This document shows, piece after piece, positions 1-8,762 of a stretch of DNA of 64,000 bases. Within the stretch, counting starts at the first letter, position 1. Each line of letters opens with the position of its first letter. Below the pieces are notes generated by a model. The model ran no database searches. It had not been told where the DNA came from and was given only the letters and a program-made list of their open reading frames with translations. Source of the stretch: Nicoliella spurrieriana (lineage in GTDB: Bacteria; Bacillota; Bacilli; Lactobacillales; Lactobacillaceae). Both the position numbers and the translations under genes were made by a program. The DNA lies in assembly GCF_023380205.1 (NCBI RefSeq), contig NZ_CP093361.1, positions 496,001 to 560,000 of the forward strand, read 5' to 3'.

Positions 1-152
1 ATAAAGTTCATAATCATTTTAAAAGTTGTTGACTTGCCAGCACCATTTTGACCAACTATTCCTAAAACTTCACCATTATCAATGTCAAAGCTTATTCCAT
101 TAACAGCGTTTAATTCACCAAATTTTTTTGATATTCCATCAACATTTAGCAT
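1..152 (-). CDS. ABC transporter ATP-binding protein, N-terminal fragment
   Basis: The reading frame runs off the left edge; only the first 50 residues are visible. They begin MLNVDGISKKFGELNAVNGI and contain the Walker A motif GQNGAGKST, which binds ATP phosphate in ABC ATPases. The ATG at 152 is preceded by a GAAGGGGG ribosome site. The spacing from start to Walker A fits exporters of the NatA/YhaQ type, but the substrate cannot be inferred from this fragment and the partner permease is outside the window. Confidence 0.88.
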   Translation of the reverse strand, partial: MLNVDGISKKFGELNAVNGISFDIDNGEVLGIVGQNGAGKSTTFKMIMNF

Positions 153-300
153 ATAAAATACCCCCTTCTTTTTTAAAACTGTAATATATAATATCATATT
201 TTATAGAATTAGCAGTTTAAATCTTCATAAGATGAAAATGGTTATTTGATATTTAAATTTTGCAGATTAAATCATGTTTAATCCACTTTTGAATTAGTTG

Positions 301-415
301 TGCTAAAATAAAGATAGTTAAATACTGGTATGTGCAGTCGTAACCAAATAAACAGTGCCGTTGAAATGAGGGTTGGAGACTTCCCTTGTTTCAACAGGCG
401 CTGTTTTTTATTTTA
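301..415 (+). promoter_or_regulatory. Leader with intrinsic terminator upstream of the GNAT gene (putative attenuator)
   Basis: An extended -10 box (TGCTAAAAT, 301-309) is followed by about 40 nt and then a perfect 15-bp stem, ACAGTGCCGTTGAAA (352-366) with TTTCAACAGGCGCTGT (389-404, one bulged A), ending in TTTTTTATTTT. No plus-strand gene lies upstream that this terminator could serve, and the acetyltransferase ribosome site begins immediately after the U tract. It is therefore best read as a leader-RNA terminator that controls read-through. The ligand or sensor is unknown. Confidence 0.7.
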
Positions 416-429
416 AGGGGGAAACTAAT

Positions 430-948
430 ATGGCTGGAATTTATTTAAGAGTTGCCACTGAAGATGATCTGGATTCGATTATATCGATTATTAAAGATGC
501 TCAAGGATTACTAAAAGCTGATGGAAGCAATCAATGGCAAAATGGATACCCCACTCGGCAGATCATCATGAATGATATTCAAAGTGGATCAAATTATGTA
601 TTAATCGTTGATGGAAAAGTTGCTGCTACCGCATATTTAATGGGTGGTGAAGAACCCACATTTAATACAATTGAAGGCAGCTGGAATCGTCCCAATGAGC
701 AATATATTACCATCCACCGAATTGCATTGGCTAGTCAATACCATGGACTGCATTTAGGTTCTTACTTACTGTCAAATTTAATTACTGTGTCAGTGATGAA
801 GGGCTATCAAAACATTAGATTTGATACTTGGCCGGTTAACAAACGCATGCAAGGACTAGGGGAGCGATTTGGCTTTGAGTATCGGGGAATGATTCAGGAT
901 GTTTATGACGGGAATACTAAAGAATGGGCGTATGAATTGAATTTATGA
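430..948 (+). CDS. GNAT family N-acetyltransferase
   Basis: A 172-residue protein with the GNAT fold: N-terminal RVATEDDLDSIISIIKDAQ, the central strand ITIHRIALAS, and the acetyl-CoA loop QYHGLHLGSYLL (the Q/RxxGxG/A-like motif). The C-terminal GLGERFGFEYRGMIQD matches the usual GF-Y-rG ending of small-molecule acetyltransferases. The start at 430 is chosen over an in-frame ATG at 373 because AAGGGGGAAA lies just before it, and because the longer form would begin inside the terminator hairpin. The substrate is not predictable. The gene stands alone between the leader terminator and a bidirectional terminator. Confidence 0.85.
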   Translation: MAGIYLRVATEDDLDSIISIIKDAQGLLKADGSNQWQNGYPTRQIIMNDIQSGSNYVLIVDGKVAATAYLMGGEEPTFNTIEGSWNRPNEQYITIHRIALASQYHGLHLGSYLLSNLITVSVMKGYQNIRFDTWPVNKRMQGLGERFGFEYRGMIQDVYDGNTKEWAYELNL

Positions 949-1040
949 TAGAAATAATTTGAATTGATATTAAAAGAATATTTCTTCTGAAAATTGTTAG
1001 TTAGCCATTGTAAAATTTAATATCTAGACTAGTTCTAATT

Positions 1041-1093
1041 AAAGGACTCTATCACTCATTAGATTAAAGTTAATGGTGATAGAGCCCCTTTAG
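1041..1093. terminator. Bidirectional intrinsic terminator
   Basis: Stem CTCTATCAC / GTGATAGAG extended by GG/CC, flanked by AAA on one side and TTT on the other. It can end both the acetyltransferase transcript and the convergent small membrane-protein gene. Confidence 0.75.
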
Positions 1094-1130
1094 GTTAAAC
1101 ATTTAGTTGATTATAATATCCAGTGGGACA

Positions 1131-1304
1131 TTAATAATGGCGATTATTAATTATCTTCATAATAATTAAGCCGTTTAAAATTAGGAGCATCGCCTGAAAA
1201 ACTTTAGAAATAATATTTTCTGAAATACTAGGGGTAGCACCGATTAAAACGTATATCAATGAGCTAACGAAGAAAACTAAACTAAGTAGCCAGTTCTTTT
1301 TCAA
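1131..1304 (-). CDS. Small two-TM membrane protein, unknown function
   Basis: Encodes 57 residues starting MKKNWLLSLVFFVSS, with two hydrophobic helices (about residues 5-23 and 35-50) and a polar C-terminus. I place the start at the TTG at 1304 because AGGAGGG lies 6 nt upstream; a longer in-frame TTG at 1355 has no ribosome site. The family is not recognised. It is convergent with the acetyltransferase and divergent from the MFS gene. Confidence 0.55.
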   Translation of the reverse strand: MKKNWLLSLVFFVSSLIYVLIGATPSISENIISKVFQAMLLILNGLIIMKIINNRHY

Positions 1305-1486
1305 ATTATCCCTCCTGGCATTTAATTTGGATGTCCTTTTAATCCAATTAGTCAATACTCATAGTAGCGATTCATAGCATGGTTGTCAATTTTAGTAGGG
1401 TTTGTCATGTTTGTCATGTTAGTAAAATTTAGCCTTTATTATAATTTTCGGGGGGGTATACTATTTAACAATAGAGGGGGCATTGT

Positions 1487-2683
1487 ATGAAAAAAGACAC
1501 TAAATTAATTGGACTATTGATGAGCTCACAAGCACTATACCTATCCGCCATGAGTGTGGACATGACAATTACAGCACTAGTGGGGACCGAATTAGCACCT
1601 AGTAAAATATTAGCTACGCTTCCAATGGCATTAATTTCGATTTTAAGCGTAGTGGTTGCCCCGCAGATTCCTAAATTAGCCGGGCGCATCGGGTTGAAGA
1701 CCCTATTTATGGTTGGCGGCATTATCGCAGCCTTCGGTGGGCTAAGCTCGTGGGCTAGTATTAACGTTCACTCGTTTTTACTATTATGCTTAGGGACTTC
1801 CTGTGTGGGAATCTACCAAGCAATTGCGAATTACTACCGTTACGTGGCCGCTGATGTTTCCAAGGGTAATGAAGTTCGGAGCATTTCTTTGATCCTATCC
1901 GCTGGAACGGTGGCTGCAATTGTGGGGCCTGTGCTAGCAACCTGGACTAGTCAGGCATTGTTGCCAATATACTCAGGCGCATATTTACTAGTCGGGGCAT
2001 TGGGATTGTGTGCAATGACGGTGAACAGCTTTTTACCCCGTCAGACAGTTAACCAAACGATAAGTCAGCCGAATGCCGATCAAGGTGCACCACAACAAAC
2101 GGTTCGCTTAGCAACATTGGTCAAACGGCCAACGTTTCGCAACGGGGCCTTGCTATGTCTTTGTAGTTGTTTTTCAATGGCGTTAATTATGTCAGGGGCC
2201 CCGATTTTTATGCAAACGATGTTGCATAGTACTCCAGAACAACGGATGGTCGGCATGCAACTACATATGTTGGGGATGTACTTACCAGTGATCTTATTGC
2301 TATTTACCGCTAAGTACATTCGAATGAAGGGGCAAATTTTATTTGCGCTTGCAATTGGCATCATTGCAACCCTGGTTAGTATTTTACACGTCAATGCAAT
2401 TAGCGTAATGTTGACTTTGCTTTTGATTGGTGTCTTTTGGAGCTTCAGTTATGCATCAGGGAGTTCACTGTTGACTAAATCCTACTCTGCTGCTGAACGA
2501 CAGTCCGCACGGGGCAAGGGTGAATTAGCACCGGTCCTCGGATTAGCAATTGGGAGTTTACTAGCGGGGCCGTTCAATGCATGGTTGGGTTGGCAATTCC
2601 AAATGGGGTTTGTAATACTGTTTATCTTAGTGACCATGGGATTGATAATGTTTGATTGGAAGCGCATTGCTTCTTTTTGGTGA
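1487..2683 (+). CDS. MFS transporter
   Basis: 398 residues, almost entirely hydrophobic, with roughly 11-12 membrane segments split by a polar loop near residues 185-210 (QTVNQTISQPNADQG). KLAGRIGLKTLFMVGG near residue 65 is the loop 2-3 signature of the major facilitator superfamily (G-x-x-x-D/R-R-x-G-x-R/K). SD AGAGGGGG precedes the ATG. Upstream (1401-1418) TTTGTCATG is directly repeated twice, which could be a regulator site. The substrate is not predictable; a drug or metabolite exporter is likely. Confidence 0.82.
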   Translation: MKKDTKLIGLLMSSQALYLSAMSVDMTITALVGTELAPSKILATLPMALISILSVVVAPQIPKLAGRIGLKTLFMVGGIIAAFGGLSSWASINVHSFLLLCLGTSCVGIYQAIANYYRYVAADVSKGNEVRSISLILSAGTVAAIVGPVLATWTSQALLPIYSGAYLLVGALGLCAMTVNSFLPRQTVNQTISQPNADQGAPQQTVRLATLVKRPTFRNGALLCLCSCFSMALIMSGAPIFMQTMLHSTPEQRMVGMQLHMLGMYLPVILLLFTAKYIRMKGQILFALAIGIIATLVSILHVNAISVMLTLLLIGVFWSFSYASGSSLLTKSYSAAERQSARGKGELAPVLGLAIGSLLAGPFNAWLGWQFQMGFVILFILVTMGLIMFDWKRIASFW

Positions 2684-2735
2684 CTATGTTATTATAAATT
2701 TATTGAATTTACATAATAGGTGGGGGAGTTAAATC

Positions 2736-3740
2736 ATGAAACCATTTAGCCGAATGTTGGAATTAGCACTAGTGGGGGGATTATTGTTAACAACGTGTTC
2801 AGTAACTACCAATGCTGATCAAAGTATTAATTTATTTAAAGCGCAAACGACTAATGATGCGACGGTTGCTACCACGCAAAAGATTCAAAAACTAACGCAG
2901 GCAGATTTGAATCATTTTATTCCAACGCAAGCTCAAAAAGTGATTGGCAACCAGGTAACTGATCCTGGTTCTGATGCTATTTTCATTCCCAAAGTTAATT
3001 ATCAAGCTAGCCAAAATCCACAAAACCAGTTAAAAGTGCCTAATGGTTACACACTAAAAAAATTAAAATATGCAGCTAGCAATAAGGCGATTGGTAATTA
3101 TCGAATCCAAATTCAGATGGGTAAAATTGGCTTGCGGGGCTTGGCAATTAATTCATTTACCCCTGCTAAACGGGATTTAAAGCGCCCCGTCAACTTGAAT
3201 CGAATTACGTTTGCACAGAGCAAGGAATTAACTCGGTTTGCACTTTTAATATTGAACCCCGCGATTCAAAAATTGGGCGGAATTCCATACCGTGCGACCA
3301 CTAATTCAATCCAATTTGCTCAAGCCAGTGCAGATGTTTATAGTAAGGATAATTGGAACAACACTGGTGATAAAACCGGGCATGATCCAAAGGTTAAACC
3401 AGTTGTTTCCAAGGCTTTTAACGTTAAAGATGTTGCTGAGGAAAACTACAGTGATAATCCGTCGTTTAATCTCACGAGCCCAAAGCTGAAGCAACGAACG
3501 GTTTCAATGGCTACTTTAAAGGCCACGATTTATAGTTCAATGGCAATCCAAATGTATGAGGACGGACCATCTTATTGGGGCCACGCGACTGCTCTAATGA
3601 ACCTAGACATTCATCCCAAGTACCAACCTAATTATTTTGGGGTCGGTTTTGATAAATTTGGTGGGATTCATTTCATGATGGTCCCACATAATCATTTGGT
3701 GAATCGAGCATTTGTTTTAGGGCAAGTGGTCGTTGAATAA
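2736..3740 (+). CDS. Secreted SEC10/PgrA-type surface protein (CAP-like)
   Basis: 334 residues with a signal peptide (residues 1-28, MKPFSRMLELALVGG...TTNADQ). The part from about residue 150 (FAQSKELTRFALLILNPAIQKLGG) through the C-terminal SYWGHATALMNLDIHP and YFGVGFDKFGGIHF resembles the SEC10/PgrA surface-exclusion domain, a CAP-like extracellular domain common in lactobacilli. No LPXTG anchor or repeat region follows, so it is probably released or retained by unknown contacts. SD GTGGGGGAG precedes the ATG. It lies 52 bp behind the MFS gene and may be co-transcribed with it. Confidence 0.62.
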   Translation: MKPFSRMLELALVGGLLLTTCSVTTNADQSINLFKAQTTNDATVATTQKIQKLTQADLNHFIPTQAQKVIGNQVTDPGSDAIFIPKVNYQASQNPQNQLKVPNGYTLKKLKYAASNKAIGNYRIQIQMGKIGLRGLAINSFTPAKRDLKRPVNLNRITFAQSKELTRFALLILNPAIQKLGGIPYRATTNSIQFAQASADVYSKDNWNNTGDKTGHDPKVKPVVSKAFNVKDVAEENYSDNPSFNLTSPKLKQRTVSMATLKATIYSSMAIQMYEDGPSYWGHATALMNLDIHPKYQPNYFGVGFDKFGGIHFMMVPHNHLVNRAFVLGQVVVE

Positions 3741-3778
3741 GACTCCGATGATTAAATTTTAAAACCAGATTTTTAAAT

Positions 3779-3800
3779 CAGCTGCTACTTTGAAGCAGCT
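3779..3800. terminator. Hairpin between convergent genes
   Basis: AGCTGCT / AGCAGCT stem with a short loop and flanking A/T runs, placed between the SEC10-like gene and the convergent 57-aa gene. The U tract is weak on both strands. Confidence 0.45.
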
Positions 3801-3876
3801 TACTAATTAATGAAACTTGATTGCAGTTAAGGCTCTTTTACATTCTAATCGCTTTCGAATGGCAAAAAATTGCCAA

Positions 3877-4050
3877 TTAGAAGTACAAGTAAAAGAAATT
3901 TGATTCAAAATCACTTTCTGCAAGTTTATTTCCCCAGTCAACGATTGGTTTGATGAATTGATTTACCTCTTCGGTAACGACTGCTTCCGTTTCTTCAACC
4001 GCATCATTTGGGTTCACTTGGATGTTTTCTACGTTTTCTGCATTAATCAT
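3877..4050 (-). CDS. Small acidic protein under T-box control, unknown function
   Basis: 57 residues, start MINAENVENIQ, highly acidic in the first half (EETEAVVTEE), Asn-rich overall (8 Asn), ending in an aromatic tail FFYLYF. There is no signal peptide and no recognised family. The start is set at the ATG at 4050, 7 nt behind GGAGTGG. The start region (GGAGTG, then ATGATTAATGCA) is nearly identical to that of leuA across the divergent intergenic region. It is the only gene downstream of a full T-box leader, so its expression should respond to uncharging of one tRNA. It could be a real small protein or a remnant left after deletion of a larger gene. Confidence 0.6.
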   Translation of the reverse strand: MINAENVENIQVNPNDAVEETEAVVTEEVNQFIKPIVDWGNKLAESDFESNFFYLYF

Positions 4051-4086
4051 ATTGACCACTCCATTTCTAAATTAATAACCATTAAC

Positions 4087-4330
4087 TAAAAACGTCCTTT
4101 TTGACTCGAATGAATCGAAAAGGACGTTTTTGAACGTGGTACCACCTTTATTCACTAGTTAATCAATTTGATTCTGACTGAATAAAGGGGGTCACCATGA
4201 ACTAATCGTAATCAGTTCGACCAATATCATTCTTTCGTTCATAAGCCCTGCGCCCTTTCACCAACCGAACGCTCGCTGATTAGGCCTTATGAATTAGTCC
4301 AATTAATATTACAAGTCTTAATAGTTACGA
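4087..4330 (-). promoter_or_regulatory. T-box leader upstream of the 57-aa acidic gene
   Basis: Read on the minus strand it holds, in order: stem I with an AGCGAGC bulge motif and GGTGAAAG; a hairpin GAACTGAT/ATTAGTTC; the antiterminator bulge AATAAAGGTGGTACCAC (T-box sequence that pairs with the tRNA CCA end); and the terminator AAAACGTCCTTTT / AAAAAGGACGTTTTT (4087-4131). The specifier loop reads around GAACGAAAG. Candidate codons are AAC, GAA, AAG and CGA/AGA; I cannot choose between them without a structural alignment. Confidence 0.88.
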
Positions 4331-4607
4331 ATGATATATTAAATAATTTGATATGTCAAAGTTATTTTTGGTGTTTAAATTATAAAAATTATAAACTAGA
4401 TGAATTAATCCTTGCTCAAGCCTGGTGAAATCTAGAATTTCATTTTAATCAATAAAAATTAAAAAAGATTAGATCATCAAATGGGTGGATTGGCCATTTT
4501 GAAATTGCAGTAATTCAAAATAGCTTTAATTTTACCAAAATGGGGGTAAAAAAGATTAATTTCAAAAAAATTTCAAAAAAATTGCTTTTTTGATCAATTT
4601 ATTAATC

Positions 4608-4629
4608 AAATGTTGATATATCAACATTT
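4608..4629. repeat. 22-bp perfect palindrome
   Basis: AAATGTTGATA followed by its exact reverse complement, no spacer. It lies in the AT-rich region between the two divergent T-box leaders and is a candidate operator for a dimeric regulator. Confidence 0.6.
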
Positions 4630-4670
4630 TTAACATTAGTAATTCTAATGCTAGCGAGTTTGATATTAGT

Positions 4671-4707
4671 ATTTATGAAACTATATTAAAAATATAGTTT
4701 CATAAAT
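4671..4707. repeat. Perfect inverted repeat, 17-bp arms
   Basis: ATTTATGAAACTATATT, 3-nt spacer AAA, then the exact reverse complement. No U tract follows on either strand, so it is not an ordinary terminator. Region 4331-4860 holds no ORF I can support; besides this repeat it has palindromes at 4608-4629 and 4634-4650 and AAACGTTA/TAACGTTT arms at 4786/4812. Confidence 0.65.
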
Positions 4708-4864
4708 CATGATTGGTTGTCCAAGATATAATTTTCAACGACTTTTCTTTTAAAATCATGCTTGCTATACTTCACATTGTTAAATAAACGTTAGCGATTT
4801 TAAATAGCAATTAACGTTTGGTTTCTAACTTTACATTTTGAATATTAAAATGATTAATTCCAGA

Positions 4865-5140
4865 TTAGTAATTATTAAGTACTTTTTAGAGAGCGTTGGC
4901 ATGGTGAAACAGCGTATTTACTTCTTAAATGAAAAGCTGGGGTTCGATAGAATTTTTTTCGAGAAATTTGGGTGTGACGACCTTTATCAACGTCTGAGTA
5001 TCGATGCTAATGATTAGGATCCGTACTTGATGAGGCTAATTATGTGAGTAATTAGCGAATAAAGGTGGTACCGCGCTAAAGCGTCCTTTCCTAAACTTGG
5101 TTATTTTAACTAGGCTTAGGAAAGGGCGTTTTTTTTATTT
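4865..5140 (+). promoter_or_regulatory. T-box leader of the leucine operon
   Basis: Stem I carries AGAGAGC and ATGGTGAAA; the specifier region ACTTCTTAAATG offers the Leu codon CTT followed by A, in keeping with the genes controlled. The antiterminator element AATAAAGGTGGTACCGCG is at 5058-5075. The terminator stem GCGTCCTTTCCTAA (5081-5094) / TTAGGAAAGGGCG (5116-5128) ends in eight T. Uncharged tRNA-Leu should stabilise the antiterminator and switch on leuA and everything behind it. Confidence 0.93.
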
Positions 5141-5171
5141 TAATGAAAATGATGGAAATGGAGTGTTGACA

Positions 5172-6353
5172 ATGATTAATGCAAACGGTAAGAAAATTCA
5201 AATTTTTGATACAACGCTACGGGATGGTGAACAAACGATTGGGGTTAACTTTTCGATCGCACAAAAGATTCAAATTGCTCAGCAACTAGAAAAGTGGGGC
5301 GTGGATGTGATTGAAGCTGGTTTTCCAGTTGCTTCCCCTGACGACTTTAAGGCAGTTAAGGCGGTTGCTGAAAGTGTTGATCGGGTTTGTGTCACCGGAT
5401 TAGCGCGCGCTAAGCAATCAGATATTGATGCCTGTGTTAAGGCCACTGCCAATGCAAAGCACAAACAAATTCATGTTTTCATTGGAACGAGCCCAATTCA
5501 TCGTAAGGATAAGCTCCATATGACCAAGGCAGCGAACCTAGCAGCGATTAATAAGTGGGTCAGATATGCCAGACAGTTCTTCGATATCGTTCAGTTCTCA
5601 CCAGAAGATGCAACGCGGACTGAGCCTGATTATCTAGCGACCGTCTGCAACACTGCAATTGAAGCTGGTGCTACGGTAATCAACATTGCAGATACGGTGG
5701 GTTACACCAACCCAATTGAATTTGGTAAATTATTCGATTACCTTCGCGCCCACGTTGATAAGTTTGATGAAGTAACCTTCTCAGTTCACTGTCACGATGA
5801 CCTTGGCATGTCAGTTGCAAATGCGATTGCCGGGGTGGAACACGGGGCATCTAGAATTGAAGGCACCGTGAACGGCATTGGTGAACGGGCAGGTAACACG
5901 GCCTTAGAAGAAGTAGCCGCTGCCTTCATGGTTAGAAATGATTACTACCATTATCAAACGAACATTAACTTAAAGGAAACCAAGCGGACTGCTGACATGA
6001 TCAGCGAGTTTACTAAGATGCCAATTCCACATAACAAGGCTGTAATTGGTCAAAATGCATTCTCCCATGAATCCGGGATTCATCAAGATGGGATGCTCAA
6101 GAACCGGAACACATATGAAATTTTAACTCCCGAATCAGTCGGGATGGGTGCTACCCACATTATTCTAGGCAAGCTATCCGGATCCCATGCAGTCATGCAG
6201 GAACTAAACCACATGGGGTATGAAGTGACGAGGGAGGACATGGTCAATATCTTCCCAGCATTTAAGGCGGTGGCCGATAAGCAACCGATCGTTAATGACC
6301 ACGACTTAGCGATGATTATGGAACGAATGGGAGTGATGGTTCATGCCGAATAA
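5172..6353 (+). CDS. leuA: 2-isopropylmalate synthase lacking the regulatory domain
   Basis: Condenses acetyl-CoA with 2-oxoisovalerate, the first step of leucine synthesis. The TIM-barrel catalytic part is intact: IQIFDTTLRDGEQTIGVNFS (metal Asp, catalytic Arg), VHCHDDLGMSVANA (metal His pair), GTVNGIGERAGN, and the subdomain signature SHESGIHQDGMLKNRNTYE. The protein is only 393 residues and ends just after the linker ([14 protein letters not shown]), where normal LeuA proteins of about 510 residues continue into the leucine-binding dimer domain. The stop overlaps leuB by 11 nt, so no remnant of that domain exists. ATG at 5172 is preferred over an upstream frame that starts inside the T-box terminator; SD GGAGTG. 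Confidence 0.93.
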   Translation: MINANGKKIQIFDTTLRDGEQTIGVNFSIAQKIQIAQQLEKWGVDVIEAGFPVASPDDFKAVKAVAESVDRVCVTGLARAKQSDIDACVKATANAKHKQIHVFIGTSPIHRKDKLHMTKAANLAAINKWVRYARQFFDIVQFSPEDATRTEPDYLATVCNTAIEAGATVINIADTVGYTNPIEFGKLFDYLRAHVDKFDEVTFSVHCHDDLGMSVANAIAGVEHGASRIEGTVNGIGERAGNTALEEVAAAFMVRNDYYHYQTNINLKETKRTADMISEFTKMPIPHNKAVIGQNAFSHESGIHQDGMLKNRNTYEILTPESVGMGATHIILGKLSGSHAVMQELNHMGYEVTREDMVNIFPAFKAVADKQPIVNDHDLAMIMERMGVMVHAE

Positions 6354-7377
6354 GATTACCGTATTGACTGGTGATTACATCGGTCCAGAGATTATGGCAG
6401 CCGGATTAAGGGTGCTAGAAGCCGTTAGCAAGGCGGGGCACTTTGAATATGAAGCGACTACGATGCCATTCGGTGGCCATGCGATTGATGAGTGTGGCGA
6501 ACCATTACCACAACGAACCATTGACGAGTGCAAGAACAGCGACGCAGTGTTGCTTTCAGCAATTGGTGGTCCCAAATGGGACGCTGCGCCTAAGCGGCCT
6601 GAACAGGGGTTGTTAGCAATCCGCCAGGCCCTCAATTTATTTGCAAACATTCGTCCAACTGAGATTTCACCGGCGATGATGCAGTATTCACCACTCAAGA
6701 AGATCGAACCAGTCAACTTCGTAATCGTTCGCGAATTAACCAGTGGGATTTACTTCGGAACCCCGCGTGAACAACATGCAGACTACGCACTTGATACCAT
6801 GCGTTACACAAAGGCTGAAATCGAACGGGTCAGTCGGGTAGCCTTTCAAATGGCACAGCACCGGAACCACCGCGTTACACTGGTTGATAAGTCCAACGTG
6901 TTAGCAACCAGTAAGTTCTGGCGGGTGGTTGTCGATGAGGTTGCTAAGGACTATCCGGATGTGGAATTGAACTACAGTTATGTGGATGCTGCTTCAATGA
7001 AGATCATTAGTAGCCCGGAACAATTCGATGTGATTTTAACTGAAAACTTATTCGGTGACATCCTAAGCGATGAAGCCGCACAAATTACTGGATCGCTAGG
7101 CACGATTCCATCCATGAGTACCGGTGATCAAAAGCCGGTCCTATATGAACCAATTCATGGTTCGGCCCCAGACATTGCGGGGCAGGGAATTGCCAATCCA
7201 TTTTCAATGATCAATTCGGTCAAGATGATGTTAGCCCATTCGTTTGACCGGGCCGACCTAGCTGAACGAATTGGCAAAGCCGTTGATCAGGTGGTCGCGG
7301 ATAACATCGTGACGCCTGATTTAGGTGGTAAGTACGGGACGAAGGAAGTTACCGATGCGGTAATTAAAAATTTATAG
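6343..7377 (+). CDS. leuB: 3-isopropylmalate dehydrogenase
   Basis: Oxidatively decarboxylates 3-isopropylmalate with NAD+, third step of leucine synthesis. 344 residues, the usual length. Visible family features: [12 protein letters not shown] at the N-terminus (normally GDGIGPE; here GDYIGPE), [14 protein letters not shown] substrate loop, [14 protein letters not shown], the metal-binding [17 protein letters not shown], and the NAD-site [17 protein letters not shown]. The ATG lies within the last codons of leuA, suggesting translational coupling. Confidence 0.95.
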   Translation: MPNKITVLTGDYIGPEIMAAGLRVLEAVSKAGHFEYEATTMPFGGHAIDECGEPLPQRTIDECKNSDAVLLSAIGGPKWDAAPKRPEQGLLAIRQALNLFANIRPTEISPAMMQYSPLKKIEPVNFVIVRELTSGIYFGTPREQHADYALDTMRYTKAEIERVSRVAFQMAQHRNHRVTLVDKSNVLATSKFWRVVVDEVAKDYPDVELNYSYVDAASMKIISSPEQFDVILTENLFGDILSDEAAQITGSLGTIPSMSTGDQKPVLYEPIHGSAPDIAGQGIANPFSMINSVKMMLAHSFDRADLAERIGKAVDQVVADNIVTPDLGGKYGTKEVTDAVIKNL

Positions 7378-7388
7378 GGGTGATAATA

Positions 7389-8762
7389 ATGGCCAAAACA
7401 ATGATTGATAAAATTTGGGATTCACATGTAATTGATGGAGAGGAAGGAACACCACAATTATTATATGTAGATTTGCACTTACTTCATGAAGTAACTTCCC
7501 CCCAAGCCTTTGAGGGCCTTCGTGAAAATCACCGCCCGGTGCGTAGACCTGATCGGACGTTTGCTACGATGGACCACAATGTGCCAACCGTTGATATCTT
7601 TAACATCAAGGACATGATTTCGAAAAAACAAATTGATACGTTAGGAAAGAACTGTAAGGAATTCGGCGTTCGGCTTGCTGGAATGGGTCATAAGGACCAG
7701 GGGATTATTCATGCGATTGGCCCACAACTCGGGTTGACGCAACCCGGAATGATTATTGTTTGTGGGGATTCACATACTGCTACCCACGGTTCATTTGGTT
7801 CGATTGCCTTTGGAATCGGGACCAGTGAAGTGGAACACGTCCTAGCCACCCAAACGATTTGGCAATTGAAGCCTAAAACGATGGGGATTCGGGTTCACGG
7901 CAAGTTGCCAAATGGCGTGTTTGCAAAGGACGTCATTATGAGCTTGATTGCTCGCGAAGGGGTTTCATTTGGAACTGGGTATGGCGTTGAGTTCTACGGT
8001 GACACGATTCGTGACATGAGCATGGAAGAACGGATGACCCTTTGTAACATGGCAATTGAGGGTGGTGCTAAGATGGGCTGCGTTCAATCTGATCAAAAGA
8101 CGTTTGACTATGTTCGGGGCCGTAAGTATGCCCCTAAGAATATGGATAAGGCAATTGAACATTGGAAGCAATTTAACACCGATGACGAAAGTGCTTTCGA
8201 TAAGATTATCGACCTAGATGCAACCCAATTAGCACCATTTGTTTCATGGGGCACGAACCCTGGAATGGCAATTCGGATTGATGACACCACGCCTGAAATT
8301 AGGGATGCAAATGATAAGAAGGCCTATGATTACGTCGGCTTGAAGCCGGGCACTTCCCTTAAGGATGTCGATATCAAATGGGCATTCTTCGGTTCTTGTA
8401 CCAACGGTCGGCTTTCTGATTTAAAGATTGCGGCTAACATCTTAAAGGGCCACCACATCGCGGATGGCTTAACCGCTTGGGTGGTCCCAGCATCACGGAC
8501 GATCAAGGAAACCGCCGAAAAAATGGGCATCGATAAAATTTTTAAGGATGCCGGTTGTGAATGGCGTGAACCTGGTTGCTCAGCGTGTCTAGGAATGAAT
8601 CCAGACCACGTCCCAGCTGGCGTGCACTGTGCTTCAACTTCGAACCGGAACTTTGAGGGGCGCCAAGGAGTTGGGTCAAGAACCCACCTTGCTAGTCCCG
8701 CCATGGTCGCCGCTGCTGCAATTCATGGTCACTTCATTGATATTAGAGAGGAAGCGATTTAA
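7389..8762 (+). CDS. leuC: 3-isopropylmalate dehydratase large subunit
   Basis: With LeuD isomerises 2- to 3-isopropylmalate. 457 residues of the aconitase family. The [4Fe-4S] cysteines are in FFGSCTNGR and in [31 protein letters not shown] is the aconitase signature. The ATG at 7389 follows AGGGGTGAT; an in-frame GTG at 7380 overlaps that site and is rejected. The enzyme needs an Fe-S cluster, which gives a functional link to the suf genes that follow. Confidence 0.95.
   Translation: MAKTMIDKIWDSHVIDGEEGTPQLLYVDLHLLHEVTSPQAFEGLRENHRPVRRPDRTFATMDHNVPTVDIFNIKDMISKKQIDTLGKNCKEFGVRLAGMGHKDQGIIHAIGPQLGLTQPGMIIVCGDSHTATHGSFGSIAFGIGTSEVEHVLATQTIWQLKPKTMGIRVHGKLPNGVFAKDVIMSLIAREGVSFGTGYGVEFYGDTIRDMSMEERMTLCNMAIEGGAKMGCVQSDQKTFDYVRGRKYAPKNMDKAIEHWKQFNTDDESAFDKIIDLDATQLAPFVSWGTNPGMAIRIDDTTPEIRDANDKKAYDYVGLKPGTSLKDVDIKWAFFGSCTNGRLSDLKIAANILKGHHIADGLTAWVVPASRTIKETAEKMGIDKIFKDAGCEWREPGCSACLGMNPDHVPAGVHCASTSNRNFEGRQGVGSRTHLASPAMVAAAAIHGHFIDIREEAI

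Noticed and set aside
373..429. Longer N-terminus for the GNAT protein
   Set aside because: It would start inside the leader terminator; the ATG at 430 has its own ribosome site.
5097..5171. Longer N-terminus for LeuA
   Set aside because: These codons are inside the T-box terminator stem and do not match LeuA proteins.
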